A stretch of DNA of 64,000 bases, taken from positions 102,722,806 to 102,786,805 of the forward strand of contig CM069434.1 in assembly GCA_035610365.1 (NCBI GenBank). Direction: 5' to 3'. Shown in pieces: positions 23,511 through 36,249 of the stretch (position 1 is the first letter of the stretch; each line of letters starts with the position of its first letter). The DNA comes from Aquatica leii. Lineage: Eukaryota; Arthropoda; Insecta; Coleoptera; Lampyridae. The notes under the pieces were generated by a model, which was not told the origin of the DNA, ran no database searches, and saw nothing but the letters and a program-made list of their open reading frames with translations. Position numbers and translations under genes: made by a program.

Positions 23511-25315
23511 AAAGAAGAAATAAATGATCAATTAAACCATTAACTGATCTGATTTATTCTTTTCTGCTTCCGTGCTGGTCTTATAATCAGATCACTAAGG
23601 TAGTTAAATGTGTTTACTCAAAATATAAGAAATGACATTCTACAACCGTCAAGTCAAAATAGAATTGGTATGGCAATAAACAAATGCATTTTAGTAGTGC
23701 AAGTTGATATTTTGCATAACACCTTTTCTTTTTTAAAATTAAATTCTAATTAAGTAAGCTAACAGCACCATCAGTGCTCATTAGGTTTGCAAATATAGTG
23801 TGATTTTATTTTAATTTCGAAACTAAAAAGTAAAATGTTTTCTTTGAATTACCTCGTATAATTTGCTTGGCAACGTGGGTGAACAGGTGCAACTATAATA
23901 AAAAAGTGAAGTAAAGCCGATGAATATTTTATAAATAAAAATTAAATTCGAAATTCTTAGTAATTTTATCGCATCAACTTATTAAATGTAAAAATGTCCA
24001 TAATTGAAGAATTCGGGTTCTTATTTGTTATTGTTTATTGCTTATTTATGAATTGTATAATTGCATGCTATTAATCATAAGAACCTAATAAGGAAAGCAA
24101 AAAAAACTTGAATTGAATGAATCGGGAGATTTCTGCTTCACATAATTAGATGGAAAGCCCAGGACAAATAAAAAAACATCATGGGTGGTATGGCCCAATT
24201 ATTGTGAAGATAATAAAATTATAGAAAATATTAAATTACATAATACAATATAAACGTCATATTAGAGACTGCGAAAAATCAAATTTGCAGCTAAGACCAG
24301 ATCAGGTAAAAACTGAGAGTAAAATGTTCGATTTATAAAAAATGACAGTACATAGTAGTAAAACCATTGGTAAAACTAAAAAAAACCTCAAATGAGCAAA
24401 AAATAATAAAGACTTTAGCAAATATAAAATAAATATGAGAGTAGATATGAAGAAAAACGTACAGAAAGGACGTCGACTCTACCCTGTCAGAAAATGAAAA
24501 AAAATTTTTTGCAAACCATTAATCTAACACAAGAAATATTGTCATAGTAACAGTATGTTCCAAAAACAAAAATAAAACGTTTTGTTGTATCTTTGTATAC
24601 AGATAAGAAATATATACATCAAAACACAAATAATTTATAGTGCGTTATCAATAGATTTTATAAAAATCATATAGATTAGATGTATTATGTTTACATGCAA
24701 ACCAAAAGCAAAATTTCTTTAATCAGTTATAAATAATTTATTAATAAAAGAGATTAAAGTCAGTGACCAACTACAATCAACAACTCTTATAAACTTTTTT
24801 ATCCTATTATTTTTGTCTATGAAATATTTAATATCAAAAGCAATATTGAAAATTAATTGCACAATGATTTGTTTAAAAATTGCACCCGCAAAAATTGTAT
24901 AATAAAATTTTACAGAAATGCAAAAAATGTATAGATCGTAACGCTGTAATCGAATCTAATTACTATCCATCCTCTAAATATTTCATCTATTTTTTCCACG
25001 TTTAGGTTGGATTAGTATTCCATGAATAACAATTTTTTGACAATAAATAATTTTTGCAATTGTTTAATAAATCATCGGTAACACAGATTTCTATAAAAAT
25101 AACAATATATTTTTAGTTTGGCGTTTATTGATTCTACTTTTAATTCGAGATCACAGTCCATGAGATTCTGAAATACCTATACTCGAATTTTTTTTTAAAC
25201 AATTTCAATATGTCCCTAGAGATTCTTTTTAGTCCGCGTTACGATAGAGCGTTAGTAATAAGTGATAAAAGACTTAATAACAACAAATCTGTCCAAATAT
25301 TGAATAAAAAAAATA
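23511..25315. other. AT-rich DNA, nothing recognised
   Basis: No coding or structural signal found on either strand beyond A/T runs. Confidence 0.4.
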
Positions 25316-25439
25316 TAAATATTATTTTTGAGGCTTTCACGGCCATGATTTTTTAACAAATAAATATTTTCGGGTTTTGAACCGTGTTCCATATTTACAG
25401 TTTTTACGAAATTCATAAAACTTAGAAAGCTTACAAACT

Positions 25440-27693
25440 TTGAAAAATTTTTCAAATTTTTTGGAGACACTCAGGATCAAACGGCAACGTCTGCTTGCTC
25501 AATTAGCCTTTTTGAGTAGATGTAGAGACCAGGACATTGTCCCACGTTTTTTGCAAATACAACATTACATCAAGACCAGAACGGGAAAGCATATACTACG
25601 AAGAGCCAGCCAAGTCTTGTTAAGAGAGAGGATACACGAAACTAGACGCCAATTAGACCAGAAAACTACGGAGTTATTTTCACTCCATTCACGACTGGTC
25701 AACACAATAGATTCGACAATCTGGGATTTGATCGACAAACTATCTACGAAAAAAGCCGAAGAGATCGCCAAAAAGTTAAGAAAATACAAATGGCAAAGTT
25801 CCAGAAGTTACAGGAAGTACAACATCCTCCACAGCCGCAACTAGAGACAGACAGGATCATCATCAATATGTTTTCCACCACACTCAGTGAACCAGCAATG
25901 GCCATTTTATCAAAAGGATTACATTTTGCTATCACACGAAAATTTATACCAAAGGAAGAAATAGTGAGTTCATTGGAAAGCACACTCAGAACTCTGTCAC
26001 AACATATTCAAGAAGAGGTTAGGGTCAAAACAGCCGATATTTTGAAGAAATCTACAGCACCGAAATCCAACATCAATCGAGAGGAAAGAAATGCTCTAAG
26101 GGAACTTAAGGCTCACAAAGAAATCACTGTATTATCCGCTGATAAAGGAAATGCTTCTGTAATCATGAACACCAACAACTACATGGGAAAAAATCGATAC
26201 TTTGCTACAAGATTCAGCGTACAAATCATTGAAGAGGAACCTAATAAAACCCCTAGAGAAAAAGATTTCGGCCGCTGTAAAATCCGCAAGCACGATCCCG
26301 GAACATCAAAACAGACGACTAATTCCTACATACACCAGGATGCCGCACTTTTACGGCCTTCCAAAAATTCACAAACCAAGGGTACCCCTTCGCCCAATTG
26401 TGAGTGCTACAGGTTCAGCCACCCATCCTCTGGCTAGATACTTAAGTAGGATTTTACAACCTCTTACGAGAAAAAGCATCCATCACGTAAGGAATTCCCA
26501 GCACTTGGTCTCAAGGATTAAAGAAATTAAATTGGAATCAAAAGACATTTTAGTCAGTTTTGATGTGACATCTCTTTTCACAAAAGTGCGACTACAAACA
26601 GCACTAGAAATCATCAAAACTAAATTACGAAAAGCGGATTTGGATGAAAAGCTTAACGTCCGTAATTGAGCTATGCTTAAAGTCCACGTACTTCTCATTC
26701 AACAATATTGTATACCAACAAATTGAAAGAGCAGTCATGGGATCACCACTTTCTCCAGTCATCGCTAATATATTTATAGAAGACTTTGAAAAAAGAGCAT
26801 TAGAAACCGCTACGCTCAAATCAAAATGGCTACGTTATGTAGACGATACATTTGTAATTTGGTCTCATGGAGCAAAAACACTACACAACTTTCTGGGTCA
26901 CATTAACCAGTTAGATTCCAACATCAAATTCACCATGGAAAAGGAAACAAACAGAAGCGTTCCGTTCTTGGACGTACTGGTCACTCAAAAGATGCACAAC
27001 AGATTAGGGCATCAAGTATATAGAAAACTGACACATACTGACAGATACCTCAACGCCGAATCACATCATCATCCAGCTCAGAAGTTTTCAGTTCTAAAAA
27101 CTTTAGTACACAGAGCCAAGGCGATCAGTGAACCGAACACGTTAAAGACCGAGCTAAGTTACCTACCAACGCTTTAATAAAAAACGGTTTCAGAAAAAGA
27201 GACACAGTAAGGAAAAACCAAAGAAGGAAGACCCCGTGGCTGCACGGATAAAATAGCCAAGATACTTAGAGGGAAAAACATCGAAGTGACCTTCACTGCA
27301 ACAAAGAAAATAGCCGCCAATTTCTCAAAACCAAAGAAAACAAAAGCACCACTCGAGGAACTAGGGGTCTACCAGATCCCTTGTTCGTGTGGATTGGCTT
27401 ACATTCGACAAACGGGGCGTAACATAACTACTAGATTAAAAGAATATAAGGCGGATACAAAGAAACATAACACAAGATCTGCTGTTGCGGAACATTTCTT
27501 ATACACCGGTCATATAATAAAATTTGAAGAGGTAACAATGTTAACTAAATCCCAAAACTTCTGGCCTAGACTATACAAGGAAGCCATCGGAATCCAGAAG
27601 TACGACAATTTCAATAGGGATAATGGAATAGATCTAGCACCAATATGGAAAAACATGTTCCGGAAGACTAATGAAACCGTCACGAACCACTGA
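25440..27693 (+). pseudogene. Penelope RT and GIY-YIG endonuclease, frameshifted
   Basis: Five overlapping open stretches in shifting frames cover the whole protein. The N-terminal helical region (25440-25844) leads to LSADKGNASVIM (about 26136), then MPHFYGLPKIHKPRVPLRPI (about 26342), the RT motif VSFDVTSLFTKV (26550-26588), MGSPLSPVIANIF (about 26738) and the catalytic RYVDDTFVIWSHG (about 26833-26870). The C-terminal GIY-YIG domain begins GVYQIPCSCGLAYIRQTGR at 27367; YIG is changed to YIR. At least three frameshifts and a stop after LSYLPTL at 27175. The enzyme would copy element RNA into DNA and cut the target; this copy cannot. Confidence 0.9.
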
Positions 27694-27749
27694 CCGAACG
27701 GCGTAATATAAAGGCTTGTCAGGATCCTATACCCTTCGTTTCAGTTTTT

Positions 27750-27790
27750 TTTTGAAGAAGACAGCGACATGACTGTCGAAACGTCAAATA
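27750..27790 (+). ncRNA. Hammerhead-ribozyme-like core, Penelope copy 1
   Basis: TTGAAGA (one change from CTGANGA) is followed by a perfect 5-bp stem GACAG...CTGTC with an eight-base loop, then GAAAC. This is the conserved hammerhead core order and lies between the GIY-YIG stop and the terminal repeat, where hammerheads are known in Penelope elements. Stems I and III were not modelled. Confidence 0.55.
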
Positions 27791-27902
27791 CTGTAAATAT
27801 TTGAAAGTGTGTAAGCTTTCGAAGTTTTATGAATTTCGTGAAAAGTGTAAATATGGAACGCGGTTCAAAACCCGAAAATATTTATTTGTTAAGAAATATA
27901 AA

Positions 27903-30430
27903 GATTTTAGAGGAATTGTATTGGTTTTACAAAAAGAAGAAATTTGATTTGCAATAGATTTAAAACTACTGGACAAAATAATGACAGTATTGCTTCAAAT
28001 ACATACAAAGCAGTTTCTAAAACTCTTGCACGAAAGGCTTCAAGTATTTTTTCATAAAATTTTGCTACTTAATACTAAACAAAGCAGAAACTAAATATTT
28101 GCATTATTATTAAATGCAGACTTGATAAAAAAAAGAGAAAAAAATAGTTACTCCTAAAATACAAATTATTGTCACACACAATTTTGTAGTCAACGACGTG
28201 AAGGTAAGGTTAATTTTCTACATTTTTATATCATCGAGATTCGAAAAAATCTATAACGTTATATCAAAGTACAAAGTAAATAATTACACCACGATATTAA
28301 ACAGATAAAGAAGTGGTACTAAAAAGACAAACGAGGTTATGATAACTACGTGTAAGTTTTGCTGAATGTCGAAGAGAACTGTAAAGATTTTGGTTTTGTT
28401 CTTCTATAAATTTTTGCAAACGTTTCGTTTGAAATAAACCAGTATTTTTTAGAAATTCCTCGCCGTTGTTGTTCAATTAAAGTGTCTTTTTGGTTCTAAA
28501 CTAAACTGTTTAAATCAGTATTTCGAAATAACGTTATGCTAAAATTGGCCACTTTCTGGAAAATCTCCAAAAACAAAGTTCATAAACTCGTTTGGGCAAG
28601 AAGACACAGCAACAATAAAACAAATGTACAGCTAGCTGAGATGTCGGTGAGTACGCGTGGTTGAGAATACTATATTAAAAAAAAAAATAAGCGCCACTCC
28701 GTTGTGACGGTAAAATCCTTGGCTCGGAGACACCAAAGGTACATACAAATCCGCTGGCCAAAATTTAAGAGCAAAGTAAACAACTATCAACGATAAAACG
28801 AACGATATATTTTCCCACAAAATAACACTTTTGTTTCACCAAAGAGGTACACAAGTAATAAACAAAAATACTACATAAAATAAAAATTCGATCAAACAAT
28901 AACACTTACATGCACAGTCGTGAAAGTAGTTATCGACTAAAGAGACGTGATCTTTATTTTGTTATAAGACGAAAGACTTACCCCTACTTCTTAAGCATGA
29001 TAGCTGACAAACGTTGTTACTATACTAATATTACTTTCGACACTTTAGAGAACTGTAAGCCTACATTCTACGATTTAATCATAGACACCTTAAATACGAA
29101 CAAATTACTAAGGTACTTAAACGATAAAAATCAACGTAACCAATAATTCACAATTTTGCAAGCAGCTGAGAATTGAAGTATAGACCCAACTAACAGTAAG
29201 ATATTAATAATAATCTTAAAATGTACTAAAAGTAATAAACATAAATAAAACTGCTAAAGGTTTAGTACAAAATAGAAATGTAGATAAGTTACGTAACGCA
29301 GTTACAAAAAAATAATATAAATGAATGACGTCAAAGCGTAAGACAAGTAAATTACAGCAAACGACACTTGACAGGTAACCGCAAGTAATCGACGTCTAAA
29401 TCAAGCATCAACCTGGAGGTAATTATAGAACCTGAATCAGTCTACTAAATATGAGATACAATAACTTTACCCTAAATAAATGAGTGTGTTAAGAAGTCCC
29501 AAGCCAAATTTGTCATAATGTATCAAAAGCAAGATGGTGTCTGGTAGCCATTTACTTGTAAGCAATTAAATAGAAAGAAAAATGATTGAATTTCCTTCAA
29601 TACAACTAGAAGATCTTTGTTTCGCAATGATAACGACAATGTAAAATTAAATAAAAAGAAATTACTCACGATTAAACGAATAAGTTCCTACAAAACTCAA
29701 TTTCCCACAGCGAACGTCAACCAGGAAATAAAAATCGGGTGAGTGTCGGATTAAAAAGCTAAATCGTATTATCAGTGGCGCGTTGCTGCCAGTGCAGTAA
29801 AATAATTTTGTCGAAATACAAAAAACGTGACACCTTTTCAGTAACGACACATAACACATCAATTTCGAAACCTTTAAAATAAATGGCAAAATTGCTACTG
29901 GAACAATCTAACTAATGTTGTAGGTACTTAAACCCAAAAACTGTCACCATAAAAATTCTTTGATAAAAAGCGTCTAATTGAAACAAGAGCTCGAGTAGAT
30001 GTTTCTTCCTCTTCATTACATTATTGACACACAAGGTTGTTGGTAAACCTAATCAGATGATTTTATGTTAAAAGAGTTTTGGCCTGGCATGGCTAACATC
30101 GTAAACAAACCGCTTGCTGCTATTCTGGTAGCTATCTACAAAATGGCATTACCCTAAAAGCTATACAACGAAAAATTGTAAACAAAAAACGGGGCGAACT
30201 TGTAGTGATAGCTACAATACATTTCACTTTTTTATTCTAATCTAAAAACAAGGATATACTAGTCTTCAATTTTATGCAAGACAATTAGTTAAAAGCAAAA
30301 TTTATTTTTAAGTAACAATAGTTTTGCAGACCATAATAAGATAAGTCATTGAGAAACTGTTCCAATTGCAGCGTTATTGCTGAAGGTATTTTGCGTATCA
30401 TTTTAGTTCTCATTTAATATTTACAAGCAA
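27903..30430. other. AT-rich DNA with one dispersed repeat
   Basis: No gene recognised. The only repeat-like part is 28689-28770, which matches the complement of 1190-1275. The ORFs at 28632-28820 (minus) and 28910-29146 (plus) have no family features. Confidence 0.4.
28689..28770 (+). repeat. Short dispersed repeat, partner at 1.2 kb
   Basis: Contains GCGCCACTC, GGTAAAATCC and TTGGCTCGGAGACACC and aligns with the reverse complement of 1190-1275. Family unknown. Confidence 0.45.
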
Positions 30431-30499
30431 AGACTTCCACAGCCGGAATCTGTACTAAGATGAGAACGTCTTGGACCATGCCATTGTTGTAAGCCACTT

Positions 30500-30795
30500 T
30501 TGGAAAGAGCTTCATCAGTACCTGAGAGAAAACAAAGAACTCAAACAAGCATGATCACGATTAAAGTTATTTGGGTGTTTTATGATTTCTAGGGTTTCTT
30601 GATTTTCCTATTGAAGAAGAATGATGATTTCGCAATCACTAAACTATTATCAAAATCTATATTGTGACCTGTAGTATGTTTTTTTCCTTATATAACGATC
30701 ATGTTCTAAATTGCGTGTGATGACGGAACAACCCGTTTAACCAATGTAAACTAAACCAACATGAACAAGAAATTTGATATACACCTTGACATAAA
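30500..30795 (-). pseudogene. Inverted GIY-YIG fragment of Penelope copy 2
   Basis: On the minus strand from 30795 broken frames read GVYQISCSC, then an EHDRYI-like segment, SSFFFNRKIKKP-like and HPNNFNRDH, matching the GIY-YIG domain of the 40-kb copy. Closer to the left edge, 30515-30470 complement gives CTGATGAAGCTC followed by a decayed arm, a hammerhead relic. The catalytic positions are unreliable because of stops. Confidence 0.65.
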
Positions 30796-30819
30796 AGTGC
30801 AATTTGTCCTTAAGAGAAG

Positions 30820-31720
30820 AAATAATCAAACAGATTCTGTCTCATCATGACAGAGATTTCAGTTTCGTTCTACCTATTGATAAGTGTGTTTATCTTCCGC
30901 TTACAATTTGATAATAAGTTTTACAAAAAAGTTTCTGGTTCTGCCTAGGTTTTCCTCTCTTGGCTATTGTAGCTTTGGAATCATCAATATTAAAACCTAG
31001 TCTGGTTTAAGTATGTTGACGATAAGTTATTATTTGGTTTCATGGTCATCTTGCATTGTCTAAGATTCTTAATAGTCTAAACAACCAACACCCAGATATC
31101 AAAGTTACTACAGAAATCGAATCTAATGGTTCTCTCCCATTTCTCGACGTTCTTATAAATCGTAAACCCGACGGACTTCTAGGTCATTCTGTTTGCCGCA
31201 AACCCACCCATACGGACAGATAGCTTCATACTTTGTCTCGTTATCATATGGCACATAAACGTTCTGTTATTGAATCTTTAGTTCATCGCGTTTTTTCTAT
31301 TTGCCACTTGAGGATCTAGACTCGGAAGTCCGCCATCTTACTAGAACCTTGTTGAACAATGGTTATATGAAACGAGATATTAAAATAGTTATTAATCGTC
31401 GTCTACATCCACGTACTCAAGTACCTAAAAACATTTCCATTTTCGACTCCAATCTAAAATTGGCAATTTAACCCTACATTTATAAAAAGTCACAGATCAA
31501 ATAGGAAAATATCTTTGTAAGGATGGTATTAAACCCATATTCAACTTGACAGGCAAGATTTCTCAAATTTCCTCTAATCTTCATTCTTCTTCAATAGAAA
31601 CATTCGATAAACAAAAGAAATCATAAAACAGCCCAATAACTTTAATCGTAATCATGGTTTTGAGCTATCCCCTTTCTGGTTCGTTTTTCGACCGTAACCC
31701 AATCAGACTCGCGCCTAACC
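30820..31720 (+). pseudogene. Penelope RT fragment, copy 2
   Basis: Frames broken by many stops match the 40-kb copy in order: RT palm remnants near 30900-31060, FLDVLINRKPDG near 31140-31180, HPYGQ-like (THTDR block) near 31205, LDSEVRHLTRTLLNNGYMKR near 31318-31377, INRRLHPRT near 31392, and the final HNFNRDHGFELSP-like block near 31635. The catalytic YVDD is not preserved. The plus-strand endonuclease core is largely deleted. Confidence 0.7.
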
Positions 31721-31884
31721 AACCGCGATGATACTTTTTTTTATATACGTAGACTTCTTCTTAGTCACTTCTATGGAGTTTAGAGTCTAACTTGGTTTAC
31801 AATTTAATTACTTAACTCTGCAACGGTTCTTTGTTAAATCGTCGTTTGCTTTTTCAAATTCATTGTTTTTTTAAGCCTGTTCTA

Positions 31885-32157
31885 CATTATACTTTTTGCG
31901 TCCAAGTTTACATCCAAGCTTCTATGAACTAAGAATTGTCAAAGAAAATAGTATAGTGTGAAACAGAAAACTTATGGCGTCTAACGTTTTTTTAAAACTA
32001 GAAGCGATCCAAGTTTCTGTCCAAGTTTGTATCTTAATTCATGCACAGAAAAGAGACAGATAATCACCTCTTTCTTTCTGTTTTTAGTAAACTTGTTTTT
32101 TTGACAAGTTCTACTTTATAGAGACTTGGATGAAACTTGGACACAAAGAGTATAATG
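31885..32157. mobile_element. MITE with TA target duplication inside Penelope copy 2
   Basis: The ends are CATTATACTTTTTGCGTCCA and the complement of CATTATACTCTTTGTGTCCA, extending to about 40 bp of inverted repeat, flanked by TA at 31883-31884 and 32158-32159. At 273 bp and without an ORF it fits a Tc1/mariner-type MITE. The 40-kb Penelope copy lacks it at the equivalent place, which confirms an insertion. Confidence 0.85.
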
Positions 32158-32370
32158 TAGACCAAGCTTTCTTTTTTCAGAGTTTAGAATTTGGCTTGGT
32201 TTACAAATTGATTACCTAACTCTTGACAGGTTCTTAGTTAGATTTCGGTTGTTTGTTTGAGTTCTTCGATTTCATTCACGCCCCTTACGAAAGTGGGCGA
32301 AACGTTGGCAATTTTGGTTACAGCAATGACACGGTCCAAACTCGGAAAACGTTCTAGTCGTAGTACTACC

Positions 32371-33955
32371 ACGATTTCAAAATTTTTTTGATATCATAGC
32401 ATTTTTTTCAATTATCACTGTGTATATGTGAATTGCAAGTGTAATCACTTATAAGTGCAAAATACGACATTATAAAAATTTGATTTTTAGCAAGCATACA
32501 CTGCTGATAAAAATTACAACAAAATTTATAATTTTCTTGCATTCTATAAGAATAAAAGACCCTGATATTCAAATTCCAACATGAAAAACCAGACATGCAA
32601 TTAAAATAACATTAAAAGTGCAAAGAAACCGTTTCAGAAAAAATGTTCTTTGTTTAAGCAAAAAGCACCTTCTACAGAACTTCACAAAGGAATTGCCTTT
32701 GAACACAGTATACTCAAAGAACCTTTGCTTTTCAGATAAAGAATAATGAGGGAAACTGAAACACAGACAATCCGATACATGACGATAGTAAATTTGAAAC
32801 AACAAACACGTATGACAATGACTGTACCACAACATTATTCTAATGAGAGTAATACATAGCATCCCATATAATTTAAATATCTTAACGTTCTTCTGTAGAA
32901 TGCGTTTTATTTATACATTTAGTTTAGTGCCAATAAAACATCATAATAGTGGTCATTTCGCATTACAAAGAATAGGGGTCAACTCCAGCCTAAAGGATTA
33001 TAAGCAAGTCGAGGTAATGTAAATATTTTTTGCTTTGGTAGAATTAACGCTAAATATATTAAGATCAACACGACGAATCGATTACTCTTACTTTATTCTA
33101 TTACGTATTTAAACAAGTTTCATTAACAAAATAAACTATGTAAAAGATATACGAAATTTTGATTTGAATTAGTTTTAATAACCCATCGTGCGTGAAGAAA
33201 TTGTTCATCCTTCAAAGCTCAAGTACCCATAATCATTCATGAACTTGAACAAGTTATATTTCAATTTATTTATAACCGTGGATATTTCTTTTACTTAATA
33301 AACAATTCTGAACTCATACAACTTAATCTTCGTACTAATCTTAATCTATGTGTTCATAAAAAATTAAGTAATCAGCTTATACAAATAAAAAGTAATAAAA
33401 CAGTAATAATCTTTAATATGTACTAATTTATTTGTACATATAAAGACCACCAAAACGTAACAAGGTTTAGTTTACGTTGTTTTGGCGTTTTTAAAGATTT
33501 GTAATAATTTATAATACCTGACTTGCTAAATGCTGAAGAAAAGCATAAAGACTGCAAAGAAGTAAATAAAAAGAAATTGTTTTTTGTTTTATATTAGCAA
33601 TACAACTATTTTACTAAAAATATATTGATGATGCCGTACATCCCACAACTTTCTTAAAACCTAAAGTAGCTAAGAATATAATTGAATCAAGCAATCCGGG
33701 CGCTTTGACTTTCTTGTAATAATCTCACCGGAACGAGTGACGTCAGTTGCGCAAGCAGATAAAATTTGGTTTAATTAACTACTCTAATAACGTAACGTAA
33801 GCAACGTACTTCCGAATCTCCTTACCAAAAAAAATATAAAATAACAATTGTAATTAAATAAATATTTTTCAATCAGGTTATCATGCGTTAGCCGACTTTG
33901 TGGCAAACAGTTATCATTCGAATTTTTATCTACCAAGTAATAAGGAATTATTTCT
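32371..33955. other. AT-rich DNA, nothing recognised
   Basis: No coding or repeat structure could be assigned. Minus-strand ORFs 32408-32596 and 32569-32862 have no family features. Confidence 0.4.
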
Positions 33956-34499
33956 AGCAAATCCCCGAAAAACTAATGGATTACGCCTTTGCACGGCGGC
34001 CTTCGATCGTTTGACACCGCATAGATCGACATTTAAAAATTCAAGTATAAATACCTTGAATTGCAGGTGTAGTATAAAAAGAATAGTATACTCGAGATAG
34101 ATTGTTCAGCCTCACTTACGATCGACAGGACCCAAACGGCAACATCCGTAGACCAGTTTGTAACCACTTTTTCGGAACTTCAGCAATAAACAATCATGAA
34201 GGTAACAAATAAGCAATTAAAAAAGCAAACATTGGTAACTCGCAACACAAAAATTAACATAGAACAGGATTCGCAGAAGTTTATACGTTTGGCATCAAGA
34301 AAAAAGTTTCTTAATAAGAATGACATAAAGTGGATGTCGATAATGTTGAGAAAATTATATCCTTACCGAGTGTTGTTCTCAACCTTTGACTAGCACCAGA
34401 TGCAACGTAAAAATTGCGCTTAAGCGCATCCGAATCTCAATCTTTTGCTGCCCCCTTTACGACGGAAAACTTATTAGTCATTGCAATATCTAACCCACA

Positions 34500-36140
34500 C
34501 GCGACTATGACTGAAAAGTTGCCTATTCGCACCATATATTATTCGGTTGGTGACGCTCGTAAGCACCAATACAGTCCGATCTAGAACAATCAGTCGTGGA
34601 TTTTATTCCTCTAGATAACCGTGTGATCCTACTTAGGTTAAACGCCGCCCGATGTGCTATAAACGTCATTCAGGTAAACGCACCAACAAACGATAAACCG
34701 GACGAAGCAGTTGAAAACTTCTATGCCAATCTCAAGGATGCTATAAAACTTAAAAAAAGACAAAATCACAATAGTGCTCACAGTTGGTTGGCAGAAAAGA
34801 CGCAGTGGTATATCAAAGAACGCCAACAACGAGATACTTGTGAATGTCGAATAAAAACGACATACGACCAAACTCATCATCACATCCAAAAAATTCCGAA
34901 ATCAGCAGATGAATTAAAACACCCCATAAAATTTCAAAAGAAAAGAAAGGCTGTAGGTCTCGACAAAATACACGCGAGAAAACGCTCCGAAAATGGTACT
35001 GGTTTAAGTCGTATTACGAAAATACTTATCACGATCTACGAGCCAGAAAAATACCTTCAGAGTGACTGAAATCTATTTTTGTCATTATGCTAAAAAAAAA
35101 TAATGCATCACAATGCGACGACTACCGTATGATTAGTTTAATGTCGCACGTTCTTAAAGTATTTTTACGCAGTGTTTATACTCGGATATATAAAAAAACA
35201 GAACAGAATAGGAACGCACAAAGCTCTCTTCTCAGTAAATCAAATATGTTAAGATGTAAATATATGCGCATGCTTCATTGACTGCCGTAAAGCTTTCGAC
35301 TATATATTACATCAAAATCTAATTAAAATCCTCAAATCCACTGAGATCGAAGATTATACTTGCATCAAACAGCATAAATTAGAACTGAAGAACTGGCATA
35401 AGACGAGACGGCCACAAGAATGTGTCCTATTTCTTCTTTTGTTCAATGTTTACTCCAAAGTTGTGTTCAATGTTTACTCCAAAGTTGTGTTCAATGAAGC
35501 TCTTGATAATATAAACGTAGGCATAAAAATCATTGGTAACATCATCCATAATAGTCATTATGCCGACGACACTGTGATGCTAAACAGTAGTCTGCCAGAA
35601 CTCCAATCCCTTATGGACCATAACGAACAATTTGTTCTTTATATGAACATATCCAAGACTAAACTAGTAGTATTCTCTAAAATACAAATACATGCCCTTA
35701 ACAAGATAAGGATACTACTGGCAAGCCCCAACCTCAACTTTGAACTCCGTACAAGTTTACTACGGTGCTACGTTTTTCCTGTCTTTTTATATGGATGTAA
35801 GAGCTGGACCTTAGATGCAAACACAGAAAGACGAATAGATGCATTCGAAATGTATGCATATAAACGAATGCTTTATGTCTCCTGGGTAGACCATAAGACC
35901 AATTTAGAGATCCCAAAACGAATGGGAATGAATAAAGAAAACTTCACTATTTAGGTTAGGTTTAGATAGTATGAGATTCTCCGCCTCACAATTAAAGGAA
36001 AAATCAAAAGAAAGGCAGAACTCATGGTTGAAGAATTTGCGCAGATGGTTTGGACGAACATTAGCAGAATTTTTTATAGAGGCGGAATTATGATACCCAA
36101 TTGGATCTCCAACCTTCGTAAGAAGACTAAGAAGAAGAAT
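34500..36140 (+). pseudogene. RTE endonuclease and reverse transcriptase, broken
   Basis: Endonuclease traces: IYYSVGDARKHQ near 34535, then FIPLDNRVILLRLNAA and INVIQVNAPTND (34596-34700), the APE-like segment that in the intact family holds the QVYAPT motif. Most of the endonuclease after this is deleted, since the next frame already reads RT-preceding helices (SADELKHPIKF). RT: DDYRMISLMSHVLKVF (about 35117), a gap, then SHYADDTVMLNSS near 35555-35590 with the catalytic YADD intact, and CKSWTLDANTERRIDAFEMY (about 35797-35857), the C-terminal hallmark of this clade. Ends with RRWFGRT-like sequence near 36045. Frameshifts at several places. Confidence 0.85.
35442..35492 (+). repeat. Tandem 24-bp duplication inside RTE RT
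   Basis: The unit TTCAATGTTTACTCCAAAGT (plus TGTG) occurs twice in a row, giving the protein repeat FNVYSKVV twice. It is in frame and lies just before the NEALD segment; the second RTE copy has this motif once, so it is a local slippage event. Confidence 0.8.
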
Positions 36141-36249
36141 ACAGAAACAGCATGTTCAAACAGACTGAAATCTTTTCAACCTGTGTACCAATTTGAATTC
36201 AAAGACTTGTCATCAATTTTGATGAATTTGTGTCCTATGTTTTAAACAG

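Larger units (their letters stand above)
25320..27893 (+). mobile_element. Penelope-like element, copy 1 (family A)
   Basis: The interval is bounded by inverted repeats, 25347-25440 against 27808-27893 (complementary over about 90 bp with a few mismatches), the terminal arrangement known for Penelope elements. A short repeat AAATATAAA lies at both edges (25311-25319 and 27894-27902) and could be the target duplication. Between the arms lies a full-length RT plus GIY-YIG coding region in the plus orientation, and a hammerhead-like core sits near the 3' end. This family differs clearly from the copies at 30, 40 and 54 kb. Confidence 0.85.
30437..32370 (+). mobile_element. Penelope-like element, copy 2 (family B), mangled
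   Basis: Left part 30437-30790 is an inverted 3' end of the element: the complement carries GIY-YIG coding and a degenerate hammerhead. Then 30800-31720 holds RT to C-terminal coding in the plus orientation, followed by the 3' UTR with a hammerhead remnant and the GACACGGTCCAAACTCGGAA terminal block near 32330. A 3' end inverted at the 5' side is the known partial-tandem or inverted layout of Penelope elements. Many stops; more diverged than copies 3 and 4. Confidence 0.75.
33960..36170 (+). mobile_element. RTE-type LINE, copy 1, truncated and decayed
   Basis: A non-LTR retrotransposon in the plus orientation, with coding from about 34500 to 36140 (next entry). The upstream 33960-34490 may be its 5' region; a small ORF at 34196-34393 there has no recognisable family. 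A poly-A or simple-repeat tail and target duplication were not found. It is closely related in plan to the copy at 46-49 kb. Confidence 0.7.
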
